NCBI GenBank assembly: GCA_918026815.1
Contig: CAKJVC010000069.1
Coordinates: 248,001 to 312,000, forward strand
Reading direction: 5' to 3'
Source: Chalara sp. BL73
Lineage: Eukaryota; Ascomycota; Leotiomycetes; Helotiales
DNA: 64,000 bases
The notes beneath the pieces are model-generated. The model searched no databases, was not told where the DNA came from, and worked only from the letters and a program-made list of their open reading frames with translations. Made by a program: the position numbers and the translations under genes. Each line of letters begins with the position of its first letter. Within the stretch, counting starts at the first letter, position 1. This document shows positions 1 to 11,450 of this stretch, one piece after another.

Positions 1-1667
1 GTATGTGATTATTATAGTACCGATAGGATTCTAGTGATATTCAAAGTTGTTTTGTGATTTTGAGTTAACTTGATGGGATAATTGAAGTACAGTGGTTTTA
101 TCTATTCTAGTTAAAAAGAGGGAAATGTGAAAGTTATAAATCTTTTAAGTCCTCCAAGTGTTTGATGTCAGCCAACCTGCCCAAGGAACAGCCTTTGATG
201 GGAAAAGTAGACGTTGATCTGACATTTTAGAGAACGGATGCTGCTGCATGCTGGCTGGCTTCCTTACAGACGCAAGGTAGGACTAACCAATGAAATAATT
301 TACCGACAAAATCTAACCCGCTGATAGGGTGTTCAACTCATTGTCCTTCCCATTGTGGCGCAATTTATAAACGTTGATTCGAGGGGTGCGACTGGTGGCT
401 CACTAACTGAATACACTTCCTGCATGTATGATTCGCCTATGCATACCTTTGTCTGCATGGACAGTATTGAAACATTTTGGTTGCAACACAGAACGGGCTC
501 TGAGCTCGTGGGAAAGGGATGATGTGGCCCTGGGAACCAATCACGACCGCAGACGTCACAGATAGAAGGACGCTGAGGAATCTCTGCCAATGGCCTTGTA
601 TTTAGACAAGATTACCAGACTAAGGCAGGGCATAATCCGCGAAAAACACTTCATGCCATGCATAGTAGTGCTATTGTAAATCGCTGGGTAGTAGTCAATC
701 GTTGGGTGGTGGTCAAAAAAGCTTATTCGCCAAAGACACTTCATATAATGTACACTGGTCCTGTCGCGAATCGCTGATTACGGTTAAAAACGTTTATCCG
801 CCACATAAAACGAGAACTGGGAGTCGGCTATTGGCTTATGTCTACGAGACTTTCTAATATACCTGAAGAAAATTGTCTGAATCTCATTGGTAAGGAAAAC
901 AGATTCGGGCTATTCAGGTTAGTGCTGGATAGCTCTTAAATTACACAGATAATCTTTAGTAAATCGAAATCGGGGTTTTATTTTGGCATTGAAACCCGTC
1001 CGCCAGGCAGCACCAGCCACTGTGGAGGCGTCCAATTTCATAATACTCCAAGTGATGCCTTGAGAAAAGGGGGGTTTTTAAGGTTGTATCGTTAGGGGTG
1101 GTACGCAACAGTATCTGTCGATCACGTGATCCAATTCTACCCGTTGACATTAGAGTGTTGCTAGCACACGTTTTTAAGTGGATTACCGTTAGCCGCCTGG
1201 TAGCTGATCTTTTCTTTACCAACGTTTGATTGATTTTCTGGGATAGTGTTATATTTCAATGTGCAAATGATATTGTGCAAGAATAGGCCATGTGGCAGGA
1301 GCTACAGGGGGAAAGCATTCTTGCGGCGAGGTAAACGTCCTACGTTGCGGCGAGATAACGGTATTGGCCTGAGGCAAGATAAAGCCTTACTGTAACTTGC
1401 CTACCAAGGAGGTAAGTTAGCATCTTAACTTACAACACAACGAAGGCAACCTGTAGTCTATGTAAGTCAAACCAGCATTCTTTTTGTGCTGGTCATGCTG
1501 ATTCACCAACTTGTTGTAGCCAATTTCTGTACTTTATTTAAGATGCTCGAGTTAGGTTAGATCTTTCCTGTCGTTTCCAAAACCTGATATATTTCTTGAT
1601 TCTCCATCATTCTCTCCAGGTACAATTAATCTTATTTAAACTTATAAACTTCACTCTATATATTATC
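1..1667. other. gene-poor left end with degenerate repeats
   Basis: No convincing coding sequence is visible; the ORFs are short and start at non-ATG codons. A diverged direct repeat lies at about 637-731 and 727-804. Its units share the words ACACTTCAT, AATCGCTG and a run ending CGCC. A 10-mer TTGCGGCGAG occurs at 1321 and again at 1345. The region looks like decayed repeat DNA. Confidence 0.5.
637..804. repeat. diverged tandem direct repeat, two units
   Basis: Two units of about 90 and 77 bases follow each other. Both begin with a CGC-AA-ACACTTCAT word, carry AATCGCTG in the middle and end with a GGT-AAAAA-G-TTAT-CGCC stretch. Between these anchors they are much diverged. The origin is unknown; an old transposon or minisatellite relic is possible. 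Confidence 0.5.
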
Positions 1668-1992
1668 ATGTTCCTTTCGCAGGACAGCAAGATTAACATC
1701 ATTATTGATGTTGTTTCGATTGGGGTAACCATTACTGGGGTTGCGATAGCCTGGGGCTCATGGCGCCTTGCGAAGAACCGTGGAAAAGGCAGTGGAGGTC
1801 AGTCTTATTCTCTAACTTCACTCTCGTTTTAGAGTTGACAAGATCGACCATCTTAAAGTTCCATTGAGTGAGTTCGAAAATGTCGAAAATACCAACACCT
1901 CAGTCCCAGCACACAGCGGCCGCGCTCTTCCAGTTCTCTCGCCTCCAAACCCTGCACTACCAAGTCCTCCACCACACTCTAGTCAATCATAA
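1668..1992 (+). CDS. single-pass membrane microprotein, copy A
   Basis: This is a small predicted membrane protein of unknown function, related to the gene at 4055-4375. From the ATG at 1668 it reads MFLSQDS, then a hydrophobic helix of about 20 residues (roughly 10-30), then WGSW and the basic LAKNR anchor. In phase, the likely exons are 1668-1797 and 1835-1992, giving 95 residues. The second exon encodes a polar, proline-rich tail. The donor is GTCAGT and the acceptor TTAGAG. The implied intron is only 37 bases, so the second exon is less certain than the first. The first exon ends in phase 1, exactly as in copy B. The topology is probably a short N-terminal leader, one membrane helix and a cytosolic tail. 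I do not recognise the family. Confidence 0.5.
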
Positions 1993-4054
1993 GCAATGCC
2001 TGTGTTTCAACTCTCTGTAGCAAGCCAGCCAGCAAAGCTCGTGATATATTAAGTATATGGATGAAGATTCACAACTAAAAGTTCACATACAGACTTGGGA
2101 GGAGGTATTGATATATGGCTTGAGAGCTTTGCGAGGGGTTAAAAACTGCTTTATCTGTGAGAATTAACGTACTTAAATTCAGTCATTTTACTCAGTGGGA
2201 TATCTCTTCTCGAGGAACATGAATGACTTACGTCGAGGTATCGCCTCACTTTCCAACCAAACGGGGGGCCATCCAAAGACGGCATAGGTGTTTTTTCTGG
2301 GACAATTCCAGTTCCTATGATTGCCCCTGGCGAGAATTACGGAAGGAAATCTCCATGGTATTTTCGTGAGCAGTGATAGTGGAGGTAGGATCGCCAATAG
2401 TTTGTACGATGCAACATTAATGGCTGATGCTACCTTTTTCCATGGGTTCTTTGGAATGATTGGCGAATGCATCAAGAGTATGAGGTGCGAAACAGCTCGG
2501 ACCGGCGAGCTCTAGTAGATTGGAAAAGGTCAAGGACTATTCCTTGTTCTGAAACTGTATGATAATTAATTAGGTCTGGGGGAGGCCGTCCTCGATTCGC
2601 CAGCGTACGATGATGTTCGTACAGAGCAGATAGTAATGAAACCATTGCGAAGAGAAGCAGTAGCCATCTTCTTGATTTTTTACATGTGGCTAATAGCATG
2701 CGTTTCCACAAAGATATAAAACTCCAAGCTCCAAGCTTTTCTCAATGGCAAATCACAAGGGAGGAGAGCAGAGTCCGGTTACATGAGCCCGCTGGGCTTC
2801 GTTAAGCAAAAGACTCCAGGAAACCATTGTTAGAGAATCTAATTTCGTATGACGAAAGTGGCTGCTGTTCTATGATAGTTCTGGAACGTATCATTGAAAT
2901 TGCCGTGTGTGAGCTAAGCGAGGTAGCCGAAATCCATGCCAGGTAGTTGATGGTCCATTTGAAGTTATATTCGCACAGCCACATCTTTGTTTCCATTTCT
3001 CTTCGATTTTATTGCTTCCGATGCAATCCCAATGTCCGCCATCCATATGCCGATACTACCAGTCGCCCATGGCAAACGTCGGGAAATGTTAGCCAATGAA
3101 CACACCCTTCATGGGCATGAGCAACTTCCCTAGTGCCCAAATCACGCAGGTTGAGTCGTTTAGACTCCCTAGTTACTATTATATATTTCATATTATATCA
3201 TCTAATCAAGATATCAGTCATCATCACTCACCTGAGGCACCCAGGAACCCCAGGAGCAACAGGGCTCCTAGGACACAACACCCTCTTTATGTGAAGTATT
3301 ATATAATCCGATTACTGGCCCACGGGATTCAACAGAGGGAACCACGTGACGGATCCCTAAGTCTAAATCCAGGATCCAATGGGGTTCCATTTCCAATCCT
3401 TATCTTCCGACTAGGCACGACGAATCTTGGGGTGTAAAGAGACTGATCGACTCGTTGCTGCCCTGGTTGCCACCACCGCCGAGGGAGAACCCTAACACCA
3501 GCAACCTGCAATATGCCCCGAAACTGGAGGAACTCGTATGCTGTATTCGGTAAGTCCAATCAAGTCCCTTCGGAGGTGCCCTGGCCTGCCCTCGCCTGTC
3601 CTTTATCCATCTGGCTTGGCTGCACTAGTCCCAAACTATGACCCCTGTTGCATTTTTTCAACCGGATCACCCAGGGATCTGCGAGACCATAAGTAGCCAG
3701 CAGTTTTGGGATATGATCTTTGTGCACGACTCAAATACTGTTCTTATACCTGTTATCGGGATCTTCTAGTTCTGCGTGACACGCCTACTTCTTATCAGAC
3801 TTCCCCAAACCAACCTTCTATCTATAGGTCCTTGGACGTGTAGACCGCAGCATTTCACTCATATCCAGCTCTTGAAACTATAGGTTTTTTTTCTGCTTCA
3901 ATGTGTGAATGATATTGAAGCACAATTTATGATCATTTACAGAGCACGGCAAGACAAGTATTCAGTTGTAAGGCTACGCCTTCGGCTTGGCGATATACCA
4001 ACCTTGCATGTTGACATATTCAAGCCACCCAAAACATCGACTTTGGTGTCTATT
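1993..4054. other. intergenic, no supported gene
   Basis: This stretch separates the two microprotein genes. A minus-strand reading at 2472-2699 has a hydrophobic anchor near its ATG but no recognisable domain, and it cannot be joined with confidence to the next open frame at 2188-2475. Around 3200-3560 several overlapping ORFs are uninformative. Nothing here is firm. Confidence 0.4.
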
Positions 4055-4375
4055 ATGGGTCTCTCCCAAGACAGCTTGATTAGCATAGTCATTGGAATCG
4101 TGTCTATTGGAGTGACCGTCGCCGGGGTGATGATTGCATGGGGCTCGTGGAAACTAGCGAAGAATCGAAAGGAAAGACGGAAATACGGAGGTTGGTCGCT
4201 TCTCCGAATTCGCCAGGAGATTTTGTGGATTTGAGTGCTAACCCTATTAGCAGGAGCAAATGATACGGAGGCAGGACAAAATGATCAATCAGGGCAGCGC
4301 TCCGTGGAGCTTTCGGATGTTTCAGGACCAGGAGTCTTACCACTCAGCCAAACCATCAGTTCTAAGCCCTTATAG
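4055..4375 (+). CDS. single-pass membrane microprotein, copy B
   Basis: Predicted 86-residue membrane protein of unknown function. Exons are 4055-4190 and 4251-4375, with a 60-base intron (donor GTTGGT, acceptor CTATTAG, CTAAC branch site). Joining in phase 1 gives one continuous frame to the TAG at 4373. The ATG at 4055 was chosen because similarity to copy A begins there. Residues 1-7 are MGLSQDS. One hydrophobic helix follows, then WGSWKLAKNRKERRK, a strongly basic stretch that should sit on the cytosolic side. The tail is polar and acidic with an SGPGVLPLSQ segment. Copy A shares the helix, the WGSW motif, the LAKNR anchor and the intron phase. The pair is therefore a duplicated gene, diverged mainly in the tail. 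Function is unknown. Confidence 0.62.
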
Positions 4376-6412
4376 CTAACTTGTACATTTGCCATTGTCT
4401 GAGGAGATGTGCAACATATTTGTGGTAATGAGGTTCTGAATCGTGTCTGCGGGAAGTTGTTTCGAGGTGAATCCCACTTAAAGACTGGAGCATGCTGCTT
4501 TGAAGGCTTTGTTCCATGATATGGTATAAATTGCAGCATCTCAAACATCTTTTATGCAGTATTTAAAGCTAAGGTGATAAGGTTGCCATCCTGTCGTCTA
4601 GTGCTGTCCGCCCCTATTCTGAACAGAAGTAAGCGAGGTATGCCCCCACTTTTTGCACCCATCTTGAAGCATCTGTTGGAAGTGATTGTTTTGCGAAGTA
4701 TTTAGGATCAATCTGTTTTCCTTTTGAATTAGATTAGTCACTTCTTATTCGTATATTTTCGGATGATCGTGTACCTTGAATCGTCTGTGTCGCGCACTTT
4801 CAGATAACCTGAGAGGAGAGGAACTACCCCTTTTTAAGCGAGCAATAAAGGACCCACCCGCTAGTCAACTATGCGAATACAATCGCCAATTTTAGATTCC
4901 TTACACAACTAACAGTGCCCATTCGACATTGCTTGCTCTTCAGTTATTCGGCACCCAGTCGCGTGAATAAATATTAATTAATACGCTATCGACCTACGAT
5001 CCAGGTCACCAATTTATAATCTCTCTCCGCTACCTGCAATCGAAGATCTCATACCAGACGTTCGAGTCATCATGACGATAATACCACGCTCCACCTTCAA
5101 GTCCTACTCTCAGATATTGTACACCTGCTCCTTCGCCAGAAGAGCACCTCTGCCTCTATAATAAGGCCCTCAATTATCCCCGCTATCCCAACAGTCAAGA
5201 TCATAGAATCTCAAACGTACCGACCTCTAAGGCTCCCCTTCAAGACTACAACGACCCAGTTATTGGGGACTAGCCCTCGTAACCGTAAGCTCTTCCCCAG
5301 CGCCAAGAAGATCTCTGCATTTGCCGACCACATACATTCCGCGCCATATCGAACGTTCTTTCCGGCCGCCAAAGCACACCTACCCCTAACAGCGGCTTCC
5401 CTCCCCTCCTCCTTGTTTCCCAAAGGAGAAAAAAAATATATATATAGAAAAAGGAAAATATATGCCCTTAGCAACCCGGTGCAGGACCACCAGCTTTAAT
5501 TCCATCCCTCGTCAACCAAAAACACTTCTCGAAACCGCATCATCCATCCCACCTGCAGACCGGCAATCGACCAAGCTCTGATACGTTCTATACAGCATTT
5601 CCTGTCAGCCAATCAGGATTCTCCAGAGGAGAAACAGCTCGTGGTCGGTTGGCGGTGAGTTGCAGGATTCGCTGGCACGGAGAAAGCCACTCATATTTCG
5701 TAGGATTTACGGTGCAGAAAACCCAACCTCGAGGTAGGAGGTCGGAGTCAAAGTGGGTTGGAATATCGAGGGTGGAAAACTTACCAAGAGCTGAGAGGGG
5801 AGGACATTTTATAGCTGCATGTGATCAGGTTTGTAGTACTATCTGCGCTAAAAGATCTTGTGCGACGATCGATCCGTGTTGAGATCAGAATATATGAGAC
5901 TTTGAGAGGCAGCAAAATAGTTTCAGTGTGGCTACTCTTTTTTTTTTGCTTCACACGACTGACTAATGTCGTTCAGGAACTATAATTTCCGTGAAAGCGA
6001 CGACTGAATCATATATGGTTGATGAAAATAATGATGTTTGGCAGCAAATCTGATTATTGCACTCTTTTAGGTACAGTTTCAATAAAACGCATGAAGGAAC
6101 TATAATTGGTGGGTGTCCAAAATGCCAGACAGGGAATATTGAACAAGGTACGTATCCGAGGGCGAAAAACATATATTTCCTGAAGCTCATAAGTTACTTT
6201 ATAATACGGGCAGCCATTCCCAAGCCCTCCAAGGCTTCCCGCGCTCACTGGTCAGGAAGTCAGGGGCTCTTTCAGCCTCAGGCAAAACAACCAACCTCAA
6301 CATTCGCATCCTTCTCGGATTAACGGTGGAGAGGTCAACCTAGTCCCGAGCGCGGGAACGTAGAAATATAGCGCGCGGAAAGAGCTTATGCTCTCGTCTC
6401 CAATTCGCTAAA
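4376..6412. other. intergenic, no supported gene
   Basis: About 2 kb without a recognisable gene. ORFs at 5211-5499, 5649-5882 and 6057-6323 overlap one another on both strands and show no domain, signal peptide or splice-supported extension. The last part presumably contains the promoter of the gene starting near 6413. Confidence 0.5.
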
Positions 6413-7676
6413 ATGAAACTTGCTCTGATTAGCATTATTCTGTTCGGCTTTGGATTACGTACCGCGGCTGAGCAGGCGTCCCATGTATACAACGAGCCCA
6501 TAGCCATTTGCCCATTTCCAAGATGCGGGAAATGTCCATCAAGGGAGAGGTTCTCCGCCCCAGGCGTTGGATTCGCCCTCGAGATTGGCTACGGGCATGT
6601 CATCGCTTCCGCTTTTTGTTGCCTCTTCCAAACCAAGCTTGGCTGATCACATTTTCGTTTTTAGGACCGCCTCTGTCAAATATAATAATGGCACGGTTAT
6701 ACCCATCGCCCGCGTCCAGGGCAAACCCGAATATGTTGCGCTGATGCAGCATCTAGCCACTAGCCCTATCGTACGTATGTGGGACGGGAGCAGGCCGCCT
6801 CCGGGGGTCGATGAGTCTGACGACAGCACGTGGCCCATCTGGGTGCGATTTCACATCCAGCGACTCCTCAAGAAACTCATCTGGCGCCCGGCGACTCCAG
6901 AGATCGCCATCTGGGCCGAGATGGTGACGGCATTGCGGCATGAAGTCGAGACCCGGCTGGGGAGACGCATCAAAGGCGCTGCCTTAGCGTCGCCGGATCG
7001 AGTTCGCCTTACCAGCCAGGAAATAACAGACATCTTCGACTATCTCTGGATGGAAGATCTTGCGAGAGACAAAAATGACGTGCTGTTCAGCGAGCTCTAT
7101 TCTATGGCGGCGGCGTCAGCCGGCTATGGAGAGGGTTTATGCGTCAACTACACCAACCCATATGAATGCGCCAAGGAAGAACAGTCCTCTGCCTCCCGTT
7201 GGATGCTCCAGCTAGACTTCAGCAAAACCAGCCTAAGCGGCGCCTTGGAGTTATTCAACACCGCCCGACGGAGCTTCTCCCACAATACCTTTACTGACCT
7301 GGAACTAGGGCACGATCACCTGCCCCACGAGCCCGCGGGCGAGGACGGGTACTGGGACGGCCTGGAAACGCGCATACGCGGCTTCGTTGGGCGGCGCCGT
7401 CCGGAGGTGCTGCTTCTGACGGGCGAAAGCGCGTGGGATCCCCGCTTCACCCAGGCCGTCAAGGATGCGCTCTCAAGCCCGGCTCTCCCGCCGATCCTGA
7501 GCAGCGCGGAGGGCGGTATATCCGAACGGGCGGAGAAATCCCTCTTCGCGACGTCGGCGGGCGCGGCGGAGCTCGCGAAACGCAGACAGGAAGGCATGGC
7601 GCGCTGCTGGCTGCCCGAGGGCTGCAGGGGCAGGAGGAGCGCAAGCCATGCGGCGGAGATACCAGGTGAGCTGTGA
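6413..7676 (+). CDS. hypothetical protein, possibly secreted, N-terminal model unresolved
   Basis: The long frame (ATG at 6597, stop ending 7676, 359 residues) encodes a protein with a segment SVKYNNGTVIPIARVQG followed by EYVALM. This recalls fungal actin/Hsp70-like ATPase-fold proteins, though I see no GxDxGTT-type phosphate loop. An upstream ATG at 6413 opens a good signal peptide (MKLALISIILFGFGL) and a short Cys-containing exon in another frame. A branch site (GCTGATC) and acceptor (TTTTTAG, ending 6664) lie between them. However, no GT donor gives the phase needed to join the two, so there may be a frameshift or an unseen exon. The stop lies just after a GTGAGC word, so a further 3' exon cannot be excluded. 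The ORF is clearly richer in GC than its flanks. Function is not assigned. Confidence 0.5.
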
Positions 7677-8253
7677 GCCCGACACCGTGCGGCGGAGAAC
7701 GAGCCGGCGGTTGCGAAGCTACAAAATACCTCTCCTGATGTTCTGAATGCTCGCTAGAGCAGGGGCAAGCAAAAGGGGAGAGTTTTCATGGGTGCCTTTG
7801 CGGCAGAAGACGTAAGCGCTATAAAAATCACGAGTATTGTGATTACGCGATGGGCTCTCTGCACTTCCTCGATAATACAACTCACAGATACGCAGCTTCA
7901 TCGTTTGGAGCAGCGAAAGCAGCATTGCCATGAGAGCCTCGTCCAGTAGATAGTGGAGCCGTTGGCTGTCACTTGATACCAACGTTCGCTTGTGTTGAGA
8001 GCACCCGAAGTCGAGCCCGCGAACCGCATGATAAGATATGACGAGGACCGAAGGATCAGGCATGGCTCAGAAAGGCTAAGAAAGACGTCCTTATAGGATA
8101 GCCTAAGGATAGGAAACCTCTACCTGAAGGAGTAAAGTGTATATGCATTATTCTGCCGTCAATACATCTTCCAACTTCCTTTTACCCTGATCGCCAAATC
8201 CGCACGATGTATTCAAGGGTATCATTACATTATATATCCAATCATAGCCTCAT
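7677..8253. other. intergenic, 3' flank region
   Basis: This lies between two convergent genes. A minus-strand ATG ORF of 114 codons (7719-8063) has helical character but no recognised domain or splice support, so it is not called. Confidence 0.5.
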
Positions 8254-10246
8254 TTAAGATCTCGTTCCCTCCGGCGCAATGGCATTCTCCGGTCCCGGTC
8301 CAGGAGTCTGGATTTCAGGATCTAGGTGCTGAGTCTCAGATTCCCTGTTCCCACTCACACTGCTCCTTTTGCTAATGCTTCTCCTCCAACCACCCTCCCC
8401 TGTATGCCTCTCCTGCCCTTCCCCATGTTTCGGAGTCTTTGGGCGAATACGCAACCTATCAATCAAATGTAGATTCGCTTTATTATGATCCCTTTCCTCC
8501 TCTTCCGCCTTTTGTTGTGCATCTAGAAACCTTTGTTCTTTCGCTGCGCTCTGGCTCTTATCTCGTTCAAGCTCCTCTTTCTTCTTCACTTCCTCGGGCT
8601 CGAGGATTTTGTCCCGGCCTTTAATGAGCTTTTGCACAAGTGTTTTGCCGCGTCGGCGAGTCTTAACATAGGCTTCAAGGCCCACGAGAACCGCATAGCT
8701 ACGAGAGATGGAAACATGGGACATGTCGACGCCTGCCTCTTTGAGCGAATGCACGAAGGCTCTAAAATTCGAGACCGGGGGGCGATAATGGCCGGATAGC
8801 GGTGAGAGCTTCGCCAGGCGGCCGTTCTTAACCTTTATCAGACCCGCGGCAGAGATGCGGGAACCATGGAGAAAAGAAGAATGTTGAAAAGCACCGGATT
8901 GCTTGATGCCAACATACAACCGAAAACTGGTATCTGCTACAAATATCCATGTGTTCTTCTTGACAGATCCTCGCAACAGCTTGTTGAAGATGGTAGCTGC
9001 CGAAACATGTTTTACTTTCTTAATGCCTTTCGATTTGTCAAACTCGGGCGTCGCATACTTGTTTGCTCTGTCTGCTTCCTCGTCGGCGTCACGATGGCTC
9101 GACACGGAGGACGAGGAATCTGAATGTATAGCTTCTGCATCTATTGGCGCATATGCTGGTGTATCGGATGTATCTGGGACAATGCCATGAATGCTGTCCT
9201 TATATTTTTCTGTGGTGTCTATCCGAGCGCTGTTCTTCGCCCAACAGAGTCGGCCTTCCTTGTCAATTTTAACGAGATAGTCTAGTCGTTCTTCCTTCGA
9301 TAGGTACCGGACCCGTTCCCTTTCTAATCTTTCCCGGGGACACCCTGCAGTATCGATATATCGCCCTTCACCGTAGTCGAGCCAATAAAAGAAATTCTCT
9401 TTCGTATCAGACCTTTTCCACTCCTCGTGATAAGTCCGTAGATTCGAGCCATATCGGTGCTTCAAGTCGACCATCTCAAGAAAATATTGTAGATCCATTA
9501 TCTGCCACGAACTTCGTTAGTGTGGAGAGCCATCCGCAACCCAAACATGATAAGCATACCTTTGCTTTCTGTTGCCTCTTCAATTTTTCTTCAACCCTCT
9601 TTTTCCGCCTCGCCTCCCTCTCCTCCTCGCTCCCGCTCTCACTGCTACTGCTCGAATCACTATCCTCATCGCCGCCCGCTCTTCTCGTGATCAAGCCGAC
9701 CTTGCGCCACTTATCTCTCGCACTCTCTGTCCTTTCATTCCCGTCCCCTCCCTCTACGGCCAAATTCGGCCTCTTCCTCGGCTCGGTCAGATTCCTATAC
9801 CGGGCCTCCTTAACGGCCTCGATCCACCTTGAACTTGGATCTAAACTCATCCCATTGAGCATCCTCCTCTCCCTATGCCCGCGATAATTGCGCTGAATAG
9901 CGATCGCAGCGCGCCGCCGCTCGTCCTCGGACATCTCTGTCCCTTGGCCGTTGGCTTGTTCGGCGACATGGCGCATCAGAACCTCTTTCTCCTTCTTTTC
10001 CTGTGCTCGCGAGATATCCTCCATCTCTGCTTCGTCGGGAACGTGTAGGCTATCTATATACTCTTTATGGCTCCTCCAGCTCGTCGTAGAGTTCCCAGAG
10101 TGAATCGTGCTCACGGAAAGCTTGCTGTCGTGCCTATGGTTATGATGCGGTAGTTGCGAAAGCGAATGCAAGTCGTGGTGCGATGGCGAGCTCGAAGTAT
10201 CATGGTGATGAGTTTGAAGAGGGGCCGACACAGCGGACGGCGTCAT
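8254..10246 (-). CDS. IQ calmodulin-binding motif protein, IQM-like
   Basis: Predicted 644-residue protein that should bind calmodulin. Exon 1 runs 10246-9560 and exon 2 9501-8254. The 58-base intron (donor GTATGC, acceptor GGCAG) is in phase 0. The ATG at 10246 is preferred to upstream in-frame codons because what precedes it does not look conserved. Residues of about 135-160 contain an IQ motif (AAIAIQRNYRGHRERRM). A Ser/Glu-rich, highly charged coiled segment follows. Then comes the signature block around the exon junction, with LKHRYGSNLR, YHEEW and FFYWLDYGEG. This block is characteristic of the plant IQM family and of fungal homologues with an N-terminal IQ motif. The C-terminal third is basic and coiled-coil-like. 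A calcium/calmodulin signalling role is inferred from the family; no partner is evident nearby. Confidence 0.85.
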
Positions 10247-11450
10247 GGTGGCATAGCGTGGGCAGCTGAAGCAATAAGGGAACGGATAAACTCTGCCAAG
10301 GTTTGGAGGGGTAGAAAGTTGGCGGGGTTCTGATGGGTAGAGGGGGGGAACTGGCTGTGAAAAGGAAAAAGAACACAAAACCCAGGGTTTAAGAATTAGT
10401 GAGAGGGCCTGTGGCGCAGGCGGCCGGGCGAAGCTGGTATTACTCGTGCCTCTAGGAAAGACGCGTAAGTTGGATTCTTAGTAAATTATTTCTAGGGATG
10501 ATGATTCGGGAATGAATCGAAAGAGAGCTTTGGTTGGTCTGCTTGACGTATACACGTCAAATGGTTCGGTCGTACTTGTACAGTGTGAGACAGTGCTGTG
10601 GTGAGATGAGATCCTTACCCTTCCGCATGCGGGTGACTCGGACGCAGACTCAGACTCAGCTGATTTTGTCTTCTGAAAAACACGATTGATATGTAACCAG
10701 GTCATGGGAATCCCGATTGTTTTTTCTACTAAGGCGGCCGTGTCCTGCTAAAGAAGAATGTAATCTCTTTTATTGAATCGTCGTTGCTCCGTTTTGCCGT
10801 CTTTCCCGTCTCTTCCGGAAAACTCATGCTGTAGGTGTTTTTTCAGCACTCTGAACAGACATGACGCTTGTTGCCGACTCCCGTGGCTGTGCACAAATGA
10901 AAAGCGAGGGATCGAAGGTCAAGCATCTCCCCGAAAAAGCTTGTTTGGCCACGTATAACCCGCAAAGTTACTTGCAAATATGAAAGATCCCCTGGCGGTT
11001 GTATTTTAGAAGGAGGCTTGTACGTCGGGACTGAAATGGGGACCTCCCTAAATTCGCCATGGCGGCAGCGAGAGCCTTGCAGTAATCATACTATATTAAA
11101 ATCGCTAGGTACGTTCTGTGACTATGCTCTGAAGCATCTGGCGGTCTTCCATCACCTGTATGCAAAAAACGGCGCCTCTTGTCAACACCAGCAGAAGAAA
11201 ATGCCGCCGACTAACCAACAAACAACGCCCATCCCATGCAGAAATGCTTTTCTTCCTTTGAACCATCTTCCCATGCTGAAACGGGCGGCATCTAGTTAAT
11301 TGCCCATATGCACGTTTGTCCAGATATCATATCACACATTAAAGTATAAACCACAGAAACCGTAATAATTCAAGACGACAAGGCAGGCGCAAGGTCGAAT
11401 TCGTCTACTGTCAAAGTTGTGAATTTTCTATAGCCCGGAAGCCCTCACTC
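10247..11450. other. intergenic, promoter of IQ protein and 3' flank of CPT1
   Basis: No gene is supported. ORFs at 10478-10705, 10773-10958 and 11018-11299 are short and lack homology that I can see. The pyrimidine-rich stretch just upstream of 10246 is probably the IQ-gene leader. Confidence 0.5.

Noticed and set aside
7719..8063. 114-codon minus-strand ATG ORF
   Set aside because: Helical character but no recognised family and no splice-supported extension; left unannotated.
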